A stretch of DNA of 64,000 bases from Orientallactaga sibirica. Lineage: Eukaryota > Chordata > Mammalia > Rodentia > Dipodidae. The notes below the pieces were generated by a model. The model made no database searches, was not told where the DNA came from, and worked only from the letters and a program-made list of their open reading frames with translations. Shown here piece by piece: positions 1 through 9,991 of the stretch. Numbering within the stretch: position 1 is the stretch's first letter; each line of letters starts with the position of its first letter. The position numbers and the translations under genes are program-made. Location of the stretch: NCBI GenBank assembly GCA_036365145.1, contig JAEOAD010000029.1:27123501-27187500 (forward strand), written 5' to 3'.

Positions 1-63
1 GCAAGTGCTGAGGTGCAGGCACTGTGGAAAATAGTGTGGAAGTTACTCAAAAACCTAAAAGTT

Positions 64-238
64 GGGGCTGGAGAGATTGCTTAGAGGTTAAGGCGTTTGC
101 CTGCAAAGCCAAAGGATCCTGGTTCGATTCTCCAGGACCCACGTAAGCCAGATACACAAGGGGGTACATGCATCTGGAGTTTGTTTGTAGTGGCTGAAGG
201 CCCTGGTGCACCCATTCTCTCTCTTTCTCTCTCTCAAA

Positions 239-269
<31 letters not shown>

Positions 270-298
270 AATATATTTAAACAAACAAACAAAAAACC
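64..298 (+). mobile_element. tRNA-derived SINE, full length
   Basis: Full copy of the dominant tRNA SINE of this window: tRNA-like head with A box near 73-90, B box ggttcgattc at 121-130, CT-rich segment near 217-235 and a long AAATA tail. A perfect 10-bp target-site duplication cctaaaagtt lies at 54-63 and 299-308, which proves insertion into the older L1. Confidence 0.92.
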
Positions 299-310
299 CC
301 TAAAAGTTAA

Positions 311-454
311 CAGGGTGCAGTGGTACACCCATTTAGTTCTAGCACTCAGGAAGGTGAGGTTGGAGGATCACAGTGAGTTCAAGGTCAACCTGGGGATACA
401 GAATGAGTTCCAGGTTAGCCTGAGCTAGATCCTGCCTCAAAAACAAAACAAAAC
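311..454 (+). mobile_element. B1 SINE, diverged
   Basis: B1 order of blocks is intact (head, agcactcaggaagg, gagttccaggttagcctg, tail of AAAAC), but many substitutions show an older copy. It sits inside the L1. Confidence 0.8.
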
Positions 455-925
455 AGCCCTAAAAATTAAAGAATGACCTTATGACTCATTACTCTCACTA
501 GTGGGTGTGTAGTCAAATGAATAAAAATTTAGGGTCTCTCATATGCATTTCAGCCCCATTCACAGTAGTCAAGATACAGACACAGCCTAAGTGTCCATCT
601 AGAGATGGACAAAAAAACGTGCCATGAATATACAGTGGGCAGAATATACATTCAGCCTTAGAAAAAAGGGAAATCTTACCACTTGAATCAACTTGGATGG
701 ATCTAGAAAACAAGTCACTCTCAGGGACAGACTTGATTGCATAATTTACTTATATAAAGGCTTTAAAATAGCTAGATGTGTAGGAACAAGATGTGGAAAG
801 ATGATTGTTGCCAGGGACTGAGAAGAGGGGGTCATGGGAGACTCTGGACATCTGCTGTACAGCGTTGCACCAGTGGTTAACTGAACCATGTGGTGCACTT
901 AAAATTTTGTTAAGAAGGTCGATTT

Positions 926-1100
926 GCTGGGCATGGTGGCTCAGGCCTTTCATCCCAGCACTTGGGAGGCAGAGGTAGAATTGCTGTGAGTTCGAGGGAA
1001 GCCTGAGACTACAGAGTGAATTCCAGGTCAGCCTGGGTTAGACCCGGGGTAGAGACCCTACCCCGAAACACCAAAATAAATTAAATAAATAAATAAATAA
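926..1100 (+). mobile_element. B1 SINE
   Basis: Complete B1 from gctgggcatggtggc to an AAATA tail. The plus-strand L1 resumes directly after it. Confidence 0.88.
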
Positions 1101-1315
1101 GAGAGGGTGAAGGTAGATACATACATTGTTACACATTCTTACTACCACCACAATGACAAGGAAGAGCAAATGAATGCAAAGAAGCTTTTGTTGGCATGGG
1201 ATATGCTTGTTTCCCCTGTTGTGGTTAATGGGTATCATGGGTGTCCACATGCACCGAACTGTGTATATTATATAGTACACGTTTTGAGTATACCAGTTAT
1301 ACCTCAGTGAAAAAC

Positions 1316-2080
1316 AAACAAGGACAAGTGCTAGGTAGGATTGCAAGGGAGTTTGACAGATAGGCCCAGCACAGCCCCTGAGGGAATTGTGAAGCCAGGG
1401 AGGGGTGAACAAACCCCAAGAAGAAGGGCAGCACAGTATTGGGGACCTGGGGGCTGCATAGTGTTAAGTCTGAGTGCAAAGCTGGGGTTGGGCAGCTGGG
1501 TTATCAGAGAAGGGCTTCAAGTCCCTTGTGAACATAGGATTTGGAACTAAAGAAGCCAGGTGTCTGGTGGAGACTATCCCGTGTGTTTCTTCCCTGTCCG
1601 TTAAGATCAGTTCCATTTTCTAAAAACACATCACCCCGTCTCTTCATTTTTAGGACAGCTCCTTTTGCCTCACACACCAGCTTACAACCTTCCCATCCAT
1701 ATCAGAATTCATCCTCACCTGACCAACCTCAGCTTGTTATCCAATCCCCTCCATGTTCAACAGCTTCTGGACCCACCCATTCCACACACCTAATGCCTAT
1801 GTGTTTGCCTTCCACATCACCTCACGACATTCTGTCCTTTCTCTAACATGTTGGCTTAGATGAGCTAACGTCCAGATTAGCCTCTTGTTCTGTAACCTGT
1901 TCTTTTATGAACCTCACAGTCAACACAGTTGGTTTCTTTTCTGATCATATTGTCTTATAACTGCCATGTGTTATTTATCTGTGAGTTATTAATGAACAGG
2001 GAAAAGCTTGTGGTGTTGTTCCCACACGGAGATCTTGGTTCCTTAACTGGGAGAGGGCAATGACCTTGTGCTTTAAATGT
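1316..2080. other. Unique non-coding DNA
   Basis: No repeat or gene recognised. 1600-1850 is C/T-rich on the plus strand and stays open for about 100 codons (1541-1846), but it has no domain-like features and no splice signals worth naming. Confidence 0.5.
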
Positions 2081-2081
2081 T

Positions 2082-2580
2082 TAATGTATGTGTGTTGGGG
2101 GGTGCAATGTGTATGTATGTGGAGGTCTGAGGCCACCTTAAGTTGCATCCTCAGGAATACCACCCACCTTATTTTGAGACAGGGTCTCTCCTTTGCTTAG
2201 AGCTCACTGATTAGGCTAAACTGACTGGCCAGCAAGCCCCAGGGATCTGCCTGTTTCTACAGCTGAATGCCATCACACTTGGCTTTTTTTTAAATTTGTT
2301 TTTATTTATTTGAGAGAGAGAGAGAGAGAAACAGAGACAGAGAGAATGGGTGCACCAGGGCCTCTAGCCACTGCAAATGAACTCCAGACACATGTGCCAC
2401 CTTGTGAATCTGGCTTATGAAGGTACTGGGGAATTGAACTGTGTCCTTAGGCTTTGCAGGCAAGTACCTTAACCACTAAGCCATCTTCAGCCCCACACCT
2501 GGCTTTTACACAGGTTCTGGGAATCAAATGTTGGTCCTCATGCTTGGGTGACAAGCACTTTAGTGATGTTATCTCCCCAG
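2082..2580 (-). mobile_element. B4/ID-B1 type dimeric SINE, split
   Basis: Read on the minus strand: an ID-like tRNA head (about 2505-2580), a B1-like half (about 2165-2285) and the TG-rich B4 tail (about 2082-2160). It is split by a younger tRNA SINE. Confidence 0.7.
2288..2493 (-). mobile_element. tRNA-derived SINE inside a dimeric SINE
   Basis: Starts with the T-rich reverse tail and GA-rich stretch and ends with ccatcttcagcccc, the reverse of the SINE head. Target-site duplication with one mismatch: cacacttggctttt at 2274-2287 and cacacctggctttt at 2494-2507. Confidence 0.9.
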
Positions 2581-2589
2581 CCCTTGTGC

Positions 2590-3170
2590 TGCATTTTTCT
2601 GTCCTCTCTGGACTCCAGTACTACTGTGTACCTGTGCCATTAGCTTTGCTAAATGACAGACATAGCCAACTCCCCTCATGGTCTATCAAATAGCTCTGCT
2701 CTGGGTCCTTAAGCTGCAGGCTCTTCCAAAGCAGTCTGGAATTTATAATTATAGCCGTCATTAGCCTGGAATGTAGGGGGCTGGCCATCAGGATGTTTTA
2801 GTTAGCTGTGTAGGTTTTACTTGGGTGCAAGATAGTTAAACCCATTTTGAGATAAGTGAAAGATAGGATTAGAAAACATTTGATCAGTCTTTTCTTATTA
2901 TTGAAAGTTAATGTAGCTGAAGCCTGTCTTCTGTAAAGTAGACAAGAGACCTGCTCTGCTGAGTGGGTAGAGGCAGCAGTTCCCATAGAGGGACTCATCT
3001 TCAGAAGCTTTGATGCTACCTTTTCAACAAAGTGAGTAGTCTTTCACTATAAAATCAGTTTTGGAGAGGGAAAAAAACCCCAAAAAACCAAAATCATACA
3101 TACTCACCAAAAGTTAATCAAACCATATACAAAATTGAGATCTTACAAAAAAGCAAAACCTGAGAAGCAG
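2590..3170. other. Unique non-coding DNA
   Basis: No gene, RNA or repeat recognised on either strand. Confidence 0.5.
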
Positions 3171-3312
3171 TGCCAAGCATGGTGGCGCATGCCTGCAGTC
3201 CCAGCATTGGGAAGTGGAGGAAAGAGGACCAAGAGTTCAAGGCCAGCTCTGGCTGTATATTGAGTTTGAGAACAGCTTGTGCTACAGGAAACCCTGTCTC
3301 AATCAACAAGTA
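3171..3312 (+). mobile_element. B1 SINE, old
   Basis: B1 blocks are recognisable (gccaagcatggtggcgcatg, gttcaaggccagc, ccctgtctcaa) with strong divergence in the middle. Confidence 0.75.
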
Positions 3313-3337
3313 AATTAAGGAGCAAATAACTGTGCTG

Positions 3338-3477
3338 AGGGCTAGGGAGATGGCTCAGTGGTTAAAGGCATTTGTTTGCAAAGCCTGCCATTCCAGCGTT
3401 CAGTTCCTCATTATCCGTGTAAAGCCAGATGCACCTCCATCTGGGGTTTATTTGCAGTGGCAAGAGGCCCTGGTGGG

Positions 3478-3509
<32 letters not shown>

Positions 3510-3583
3510 CCCTGGTGCTCCCATATTCTTATTCTCCCCCCACATTCTGTCTTGCAGATAAATAAAACTATTTTAAAAGAAAT
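3338..3583 (+). mobile_element. tRNA-derived SINE with internal poly(A) insertion
   Basis: Standard head, B-box region and AGATAAATAAAA tail. A block of gg plus about 26 A at 3476-3503 interrupts the 3' half and is flanked by a 14-bp direct repeat (see findings). Confidence 0.88.
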
Positions 3584-4059
3584 AACTGTGTTTCTGGTTG
3601 GAGTGCCAAATACTGGGTTGTTGCAGATTATCATGATTCCTTGTGCTAACAAGCCAGAGTGCACGTGGTTTTCAGAAGCAGCTCTGCAGTCTCCCCATAA
3701 AGGGAGAGGCACCCTCAGGTTCTCCCTCCCCCTTTGCTTGCCAACTGGATTGCTTCTGCTTCCTAATGATCCCACAGTGATAATTTGGTAGTATTGTGCT
3801 TCCTACCTACCCAGAAAGCCAGCACTCAGTAGGTGTGACAGTGATCTCACTTCTGTGGTTGCTCTGTGACTGGATCCTCAACAGGACATCAGATGGCCTG
3901 GGGACGGAGACTCCCCTGAAGTTTCCTGCTCAGGGAGCCTCTTAAAGTTAGTTCTGTATTCACTTGCCAAGGGGATGATGGAGTAGTTGGTTTTATAAGA
4001 TGTTAGGGAAGGGTTATAAATGCAGGTTCCTGGGCTTTACATTAAATTTTTCTGATTCT
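3584..4059. other. Unique non-coding DNA
   Basis: No repeat or gene recognised; mixed composition, no long open frame apart from read-through from the SINE. Confidence 0.5.
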
Positions 4060-4247
4060 GGCCTAGAGAGTTAAGAGTAAGTTAAGGCACTTGCCTACAA
4101 AGCCTAAGGACCCAGGTTCAATTTCCCAGTACCCACATAAGCCAGATGAACAAGGTGGTGCATGCATCTGGAGTTCATTTGCAATGGCTAGAGGTCCTGG
4201 CATGCCCAGTCACTATATCTCTTGTAAACAAACAAACAAACAAAATA
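4060..4247 (+). mobile_element. tRNA-derived SINE
   Basis: Head is diverged; the core gcatgcatctggagtt and the tail of AAAC repeats are clear. Confidence 0.85.
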
Positions 4248-4727
4248 TTAAATACTCTGATTCAGACAGACCAGAGAGCTGAGATGGGACAAGAACTCTT
4301 AAAGTGGTTCTGAGGACCTTCAGGCTTGGAGCTTGATAGCCCGTGTGATTCTGTGACCAAGACCGAGTGATAGACTTGAGTGACAGGATCTGCCCAGTCA
4401 AGGACCGTTCAAGCGTCAGCGTGGGTAAATGCTGCGGGCCACCATGACTCTCCACAGGGACCATAGGAAACAGCAGTTTTGGGAATTCAAAATCAGTTGA
4501 TAATGATCTGGGGAGATAGCTAAGTTGGTGAAGTGCTTGCCTAACAAACGTGAGGACCTGAGTTACAGTGGCACATGCCTGTGATCCTAGTGCTGGGTAG
4601 GCGGAGACAAGTGGATCCCTGGACTTCACTGACCAAACAGTCTAGCCTAAGTTGGTAAGTTCTGGGTCAAGGGAGAAAGCCTGTCTGGGAGTGGGGGAAG
4701 ACACCCCCCAGGTTGTCCTCTGGCCTG

Positions 4728-4728
4728 C

Positions 4729-4777
<49 letters not shown>

Positions 4778-4788
4778 ATCTATCTATA
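4728..4788. repeat. (CTAT)n microsatellite
   Basis: About 15 nearly perfect tetranucleotide units with one interruption (cATCtat) near 4777; runs straight into a CA array. Confidence 0.97.
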
Positions 4789-4792
4789 CACA

Positions 4793-4842
<50 letters not shown>
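4788..4842. repeat. (CA)n microsatellite
   Basis: Dinucleotide array, nearly pure, in the 3' tail of the dimeric SINE. Confidence 0.97.
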
Positions 4843-4844
<2 letters not shown>

Positions 4845-4904
4845 GCAGACTGAAACACATACAAGCAGCTCTCTGTGGTTCAGCTGGTGGAAGGTCTCTG
4901 TAGT

Positions 4905-5045
4905 GAGGCTGACCTGAGATTGGAGTACATTTCCTGGCTGTTAACTTTGAGGCACTCACCAAGTGATTTGGCCTTTCTAAGCCTCAGGCCTGTCATCTCC
5001 AGAATGGGGATTGTGACATCTCCTTGCCAGATTATCTTTAAGTGT
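4905..5045 (+). mobile_element. MIR SINE (ancient)
   Basis: The MIR core signature is visible as an eroded 'gt-gatttggcctttctaagcctcag... cagaatggggatt' series. This is an ancient mammalian tRNA-derived element. Confidence 0.6.
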
Positions 5046-5049
5046 AGAG

Positions 5050-5350
5050 GTCTCACACATCCAGTGTGGTTTCATCCTATTGGAATAGCCTTTCACAACT
5101 TCTCACACTCCTCTGTGTCTTGAATACAGCCTTTAGTACTGTTTAGTCTTGGTTATTCCCCCGAGAGATCTGCTTCTCAAGCCTCACAGCTCCCCTGTGT
5201 TCTCCTGGATCATCTAGTGAGCTAGGAGCTACCTGCCTCGAGGCCTACTGCTTGTGGACATTGATTTCAGGCACATGCCCATCCCTCACGTCCTATCATT
5301 CCTTCCCCCCCAACCCCCAGCAGCTAGCTTGTATCCGCCAAGGTTCTTGT
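5050..5350. other. Unique non-coding DNA
   Basis: Nothing recognised beyond a C-rich patch near 5305-5325. Confidence 0.5.
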
Positions 5351-5526
5351 GGTTGTTAATTTGGATTCTCAACTTGACTAGATCCAGAGTCACACAGGAG
5401 ATAAATCTCTGGGCATGCCTATGAGGTAGTTTCTAGATTTGATGAACTGAAGTGGGAAGATCCACCCTAACTCTGGGCTGCCCCATTCAATGGGCTGGAG
5501 TTCCAGACTGAATTTAAATCAGAAAA

Positions 5527-5680
5527 GGCACTGAGGCTTAATGGTTAAGGCACTTGCCTGCAAAGCCAAAGGACCCAGGTTTGATTTCCCCAGGACCCAC
5601 GTGCCCATTCTCTCTCTTCCTCTCTCTATCTCTCAAATACATAAATAAAGACAAAATATTTAACAAAAAAAAGAAAAGGA
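5527..5680 (+). mobile_element. tRNA-derived SINE, internally deleted
   Basis: Head and B box are followed at once by gtgcccattctctc: the middle block (taagccagatgcac to gccctgg) is missing. The short direct repeat agaaaagg on both sides fits a target-site duplication. Confidence 0.85.
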
Positions 5681-5825
5681 GCCGAGCACCAGCATTGTCT
5701 GCTTCCCAAATGCACATGCAGTGTGCCCAGCTGCCGCAAGGTCCTGCACCATGCCTTCTTGCCATGATGGACTGACTTTACCCTCAAACTGTGAGTCAAA
5801 ATGAACTCTTTCTTTCTCTCTCTCT

Positions 5826-5976
5826 CTTTTGTTTTTATGAGGTAGGGTCTTCCTCTAGCCCAGGCAGACCTGGAATTTACTATGTAGTCTCAGGCTGGCC
5901 TCGAACTCACAGCAATACTCTTACTTTTTTGCCTCCTAGTACTGGGATTAAAGGCATGGGCCACCACACCAGACCC
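5826..5976 (-). mobile_element. B1 SINE
   Basis: Complete reverse B1 from gaggtagggtcttcc to ccaccacaccagac, within the rodent repeat. Confidence 0.88.
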
Positions 5977-6030
5977 TTTCCTTTCTTACATTGCTTCTTG
6001 TCAGGGTTTTGGTCCAAGAAAAGTAAATAG

Positions 6031-6905
6031 CATAGTTTCTAGAGGAACAAAATGAGACAGTGGAGGCTGGGTAGTAACAGTAGTTGCTCAGTCCAAAAAA
6101 CTTGAGGCCGCAGAACCAAGGGGGCAATGATGTAGCCTCAGTCCAATGCTGAAGACTTGGAAGCTCCCTGAAGAGTCGCTAGTGAGTTTGCATTGCCAGG
6201 CTTGGGAAGGAAGCTGTGGTCTGCTGGCCATGAGTGACTGCAACAGCAGTAGGCGCACTCCCTCTGCAAGAGAGGAGCGTACGCGTGCTGCCTGGCTTCC
6301 TACTTCCACTTTAATTCTACCCATGCCCCTGACGTGTTGGATAAAGCTGTCCACATTCAGGGCAGGCCTTCCCCACTATGTCTGGCATGTCCATCTCCCC
6401 AGAGACACCCTTACAGGCATCCCAAGAAATATGTGTTACTAATCCTCCTGCATCTCCCAAATTAGTCAATATGACAGTTAAGGCTAATATGTCATATGAC
6501 CCATCACATGCCACCCACCCTATTGTGACCAGCCCAGTGCACCAGTGTCTTAAGACAGGCCCCAAAGTATGTCATTATGGAGTACCATTGAGTTAACAGC
6601 TCTTGTCTCACTTGAACTGGAAGGCAGAGGTCTTTCTACCTAAGCTCACCCATTCCCTCGCTGATTTTGAATATACTGCTGTAGGAGTGGGCAGCCTGTC
6701 ATAGTGCACCAGGGACAGACACAGTCAGAAGGCACTATGGGAAGGCACTATGTGGGCATGGACACACATTATTTTAATCATAGCCAATGTTACCCATTGA
6801 TTAATAATTAAAGTGACAATTTTGAATTATTAATAAAGATTAAATGGAGCCCAAATATGTTGTTTATGAAGGCAGGAGAATAGTAAATGCATTTTAAAAA
6901 TTCTA
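6031..6905. other. Unique non-coding DNA
   Basis: Largest unique block in the first 9 kb; AT-rich towards 6900. Two opposite-strand frames overlap at 6317-6596, with no family features. The end (about 6760-6928) may include the diverged 3' end of the L1 that resumes at 7785. Confidence 0.45.
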
Positions 6906-6928
6906 TGAAGCCAGTCTTTAATAGTTTT

Positions 6929-7115
6929 TTATTATTATTTGAGAGAGAAAGGCAGAAAGAGAGAGAAAAAAAGAAAATGGGTGTTCCAGGGCCTCCAGCC
7001 ACTGCAAACAAATTCCAGACACATGCACCACCTTTCATTTGGCTTTCATGGGTACTGGTGAATTGAACCTGGGTCCTTTGGCTTTGCAGGTGCCTTACCT
7101 GCTCTGCCATTTCTG
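6929..7115 (-). mobile_element. tRNA-derived SINE
   Basis: Reverse copy with GA-rich start, aaattccagacacatgcacc core and damaged head. Flanked by related 18-20 bp sequences at 6911-6928 and 7116-7135. Confidence 0.85.
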
Positions 7116-7140
7116 CAGTCCAATAGTGTTATTTTGAATT

Positions 7141-7215
7141 CACTTTGTATTCTCAGGGTGGCCTCGAACTCATGGCCATCCTCCTACCTTTGCGTGCGCC
7201 ACCACACCGGACTCT
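7141..7215 (-). mobile_element. B1 SINE fragment
   Basis: Only the 5' part of B1 is present (ctcagggtggcctcgaac to ccaccacaccggac). Confidence 0.8.
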
Positions 7216-7362
7216 GTTTGTTTTTTGAGGTAGGGTCTTGCTTTAGCCCAGGCTGACTTGGGATTCACTATGTAGTCTCAGGGTGGCCTTGAATTCATGT
7301 TAATTCTCCTATCTCTGCCTCCCAAGTGCTAGAATTAAAGGTGTGTGCCACTACGCCTGGAA
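7216..7362 (-). mobile_element. B1 SINE
   Basis: Full reverse B1, ending ccactacgcctgg, followed by a simple repeat. Confidence 0.88.
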
Positions 7363-7364
7363 CA

Positions 7365-7417
<53 letters not shown>

Positions 7418-7420
7418 TGG
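7363..7420. repeat. (ATAC)n then (TA)n simple repeat
   Basis: Tetranucleotide array merging into an alternating TA tract. Confidence 0.95.
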
Positions 7421-7552
7421 TTTTATGAGGTAGGGTCTCACTCTATCCTAGGCTAACCTGGCATTCACTATGTAATCTCAGTGTGGCCTCGAACTCACAG
7501 TGATCTGCCTTCCAAGTGCTGGGATTAAAGGCGTGTGCCACCAGACCTGGCT
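7421..7552 (-). mobile_element. B1 SINE
   Basis: Reverse B1; lacks part of the block between cagtgatc and the tgccttccaagtgctgg segment. Confidence 0.87.
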
Positions 7553-7569
7553 CCAATTTTTTTTTTTTA

Positions 7570-7778
7570 AAGAATTAAAAGAAAACACTTTATTTATTTA
7601 TTTGAGAGAGAGAGAGGAATGGGAGGGAATGGGCTCACCAGAGACTGTACCCCTGCAAATGAACTTCAGACAAATGTGCTGCCTTGTGTGTCTGGCTTAT
7701 ATGGGTACTGGGGAATCGAACCTGGGTCCTTAGGCTTCGCAGGCAAGTGCCTTAACTGCTAAACCATATTTCTAACTC
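7570..7778 (-). mobile_element. tRNA-derived SINE
   Basis: Reverse copy with tttatttatttgag start and diverged head ccatatttctaactc. It ends against ccagtctttaatagtttt, a third copy of the sequence at 6911-6928. Confidence 0.87.
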
Positions 7779-7784
7779 CCAGTC

Positions 7785-8215
7785 TTTAATAGTTTTATTG
7801 AGATTTCCATGCCATAAAATTTATTTTATTAACGGGTACATTTTACTGGTTTTCTGTATATTTAAGATTGGTGCAACCATTACCACTATCTAAATTTAGG
7901 ACATTTCATCAATCCATTAGCAGTTGTTCTCCTTTCTCCCCTCCTCCAACCCCTGGCCAACACTGATCTTGTTTCTCTATCTTATGGAAATCATATGTGG
8001 TCTTTGTGATTGGCATAATATTTAGCATGGTGCTTTCAAGGCTTATATACATTATAGCATGTGTCAACTCTGTTCCTTTTTTTATGGCCAAGTATCATTT
8101 CATTGAATGGATATAACCACAGTTTATTTATTTATTTATCCACTCATTAGTTAATAAGCATTTATGTTCTTTCTGTTTTTTTGTGGCCATTTGGAAATGA
8201 AGTGAAAGGCTCATT
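7785..8215 (-). mobile_element. Old L1 LINE 3' fragment, antisense
   Basis: Plus-strand text shows the reverse of an old L1 end: tttattgagatttccatgcc, then ggtgcaaccattaccact, then cccctggccaacactgatc, then a 'tttatggccaagtatcattt' block. Same type as 49580-50545. Confidence 0.7.
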
Positions 8216-8224
8216 GCTAATGGT

Positions 8225-8385
8225 TTTTGTTGTTGTTGTTGTGTTGTTTTGTGAAGTAAGATCTCACTCTAGCTTAGATTGATCTGGCACCCACTCTGCA
8301 GCCCTAGGCTGGCCATGAACTCACAGCAATTCTCCTACATCAGCCTTCTGAGCACTGGGATTAAAGGCATGCACCACACAGCTCT
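8225..8385 (-). mobile_element. B1 SINE
   Basis: Reverse B1 with (GTT)n at its tail; short direct repeat gctaatgg at both sides. Confidence 0.85.
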
Positions 8386-8399
8386 GCTAATGGTTTTTT

Positions 8400-8560
8400 A
8401 TTTTTATTTTTTTAGTTTTCTGAGGTAGGTTCTCACTCTAGCCCAGGCTGACCTGGAATTCACTATGTAGTCTCAGGCTGGCCTCGAACTCACGACGATC
8501 CTCCTACGTTTGCCTCCCAAGTGCTGGGACTAAAGGCGTGTGCCACCACACCCGGCTTCT
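8400..8560 (-). mobile_element. B1 SINE
   Basis: Young-looking reverse B1 ending ccaccacacccggc; it lies next to a repeated target (ctaatgg). Confidence 0.88.
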
Positions 8561-8767
8561 AATGGGATTTTTAAATGAGGTCAGTGTGTCTACTGGGCAG
8601 GTGGTATAAGGGTCAGTGGTGGGTACATCTTATGTAGCAGATCTGTGTCTTTCTGTTCTGCTCTGTACTGTGTTTCTCTGCTTTGATCTGTGAGTCAAAC
8701 CTGACCTTGTTGACTTTGCACTTGAGAGCCTCTCTGTTGCCCTTCTCTGCAGTCTTCATTTTCTTTT

Positions 8768-8916
8768 CTTTTGTTTTTTTGAGGTAGGGTCTCGCTGTAG
8801 CCCAGGCTGACCTGGAATTCACTATGTAGTCTCAAGCTGGCCTTGAACTCTCGGTGATCCGTCTACCTCTGCCTCCTGAGTGCTGGGATTAAAGGGGTGC
8901 ACCACCATGCCTGGCT
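8768..8916 (-). mobile_element. B1 SINE
   Basis: Reverse B1, first of three SINEs nested in one spot that splits a unique sequence after gtcttcatttt. Confidence 0.88.
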
Positions 8917-8924
8917 TCTTCTTT

Positions 8925-9142
8925 TTTTAAATATATTTTATTTATTTATTTGAGAGAAAGAGGCAGAGAGAGAGAGAAAAAGAGAAAGAGAATGGGCACA
9001 CCAGGGCCTCCAGCCACTGCAAATGAACTCCAGATGCATGCGCCCCTTTGTGCATCTGGCTTACGTGGGTCCTGAGGAATTGAACCGGGATCCTTTGGCT
9101 TTGCAGGGAACTGCCTTAACAACTAAGTCATCCCTCCAGCCC
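8925..9142 (-). mobile_element. tRNA-derived SINE
   Basis: Full reverse copy, ending catccctccagcccc; head-to-tail neighbour of another copy. Confidence 0.9.
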
Positions 9143-9149
9143 CCTTCTT

Positions 9150-9198
9150 TTCTTTTTAAAAAATGTTTTATTTATTTACAGAGAGAACAAGCGGGGGA

Positions 9199-9237
<39 letters not shown>

Positions 9238-9388
9238 TATGGGTGTACCAGGGCCTCCAGCCAACTTCAAATGAACTGATGCATGCACCACCTTCTGTAT
9301 CAGGCTTTACAGGGGTACTGGAGAATCAAACCCAGGTCCTTAGGGTTTGTAGGCAAGCACCTTAACCGCTGAGCTATTGCTCCAGCCC
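9150..9388 (-). mobile_element. tRNA-derived SINE with GA array
   Basis: Reverse copy; its CT-rich part has expanded into a pure GA array at 9201-9232 on this strand. Confidence 0.9.
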
Positions 9389-9960
9389 CTGGTCTTCATT
9401 TTTTTCATAGCCTTCTCTGAGGGCTTCAAGGTTTCTTTCACAATCTCCCCTGCTGGGATATCCCAGTCTCTTCCCATGTCCTGGTAAGTAGTCTCTCTGG
9501 TCCCTGCTTGACCTCAGCTCTCTTCCTCAGGACCTCACGTTAGACAGAACAAAGCTTCAGGCCTTCAGACATTCCTGTCTGTAGCTTTTACCTGTGTTTT
9601 CAATGTACATTCTTTGTTTAGAAGTGTGACTTTGTGTCTTTGATGTTGTCTTGCCTTCTGGCTTCATGTAAACCATGACTGCCGTGCAGCACAGTGCCCC
9701 GGGACGGCCCCTGCTCTGCCCAGTGTGACTCACAGTGGCTTTCTGTGAGTGCCTGCTGGCTCTGTGTCTGGGATTGGAAGCCCTTTGCGGTGTAACTGGA
9801 GCGGGTGGGAGATGTGAATGGAAGCACCTGCTCAGTGTGCATGGTCTTTGCAGGGGATCAGGTTTAAGTCATTGCGAAGCCTGTTTTACTCCCATTGTTG
9901 CTTCCTGAAAGCTCATGGCTGACCTCACTAGGAGGAAAAAAAAAACCCTGAATTTTGATA

Positions 9961-9991
<31 letters not shown>

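Larger units (their letters stand above)
1..1315 (+). mobile_element. Old L1 LINE fragment, 3' part, sense
   Basis: The pieces 1-53, 460-925 and 1101-1315 read in order as the end of L1 ORF2 and the 3' UTR: the segment around 550-720 resembles the usual 'nearby cells, compare counts, label tagged' part of mammalian L1 3' ends (cctaagtgtccatct, then ttcagccttagaaaaaaggg, then acttggatggatct), and 1290-1315 is the terminal tataCctcagtgaaa-like end. It is old (many substitutions, frame destroyed) and is cut by three SINEs at 64-298, 311-454 and 926-1100. No intact reading frame remains. Confidence 0.75.
4508..4860 (+). mobile_element. B4/ID-B1 type dimeric SINE with microsatellite in its tail
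   Basis: ID-like head (gaagtgcttgcctaaca), B1-like half with tgatcctagtgctgggtagg, then the B4 tail gaagacacccccc and tcctctggcctgcc. The tail has grown a CTAT array and a CA array. Confidence 0.7.
5350..6030 (+). mobile_element. Rodent medium-reiteration repeat, split by two SINEs
   Basis: Pieces 5350-5526, 5680-5825 and 5977-6030 form one element. Recognisable blocks are ctcaacttgactaga, gaactgaagtgggaagatcc, catgatggactgactttacc, ctcaaactgtgagtcaaaat and the end ttgtcagggttttggtcc. I know this family from rodent genomes but am not sure of its RepeatMasker name. Confidence 0.55.

Noticed and set aside
64..140. tRNA gene in the head of the common SINE
   Set aside because: Recurs dozens of times with a CT-rich 3' part and AAATA tail, so it is a SINE head.
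4652..4903. Open frame encoding Ile/Tyr/Leu and Thr/His repeats
   Set aside because: Translation of the CTAT and CA microsatellites.
9460..9490. Exon between an acceptor-like ttttttcatag and the donor CTG|GTAAGT
   Set aside because: Short, no protein match recognised, and the acceptor lies in the T-rich edge of a SINE insertion site.
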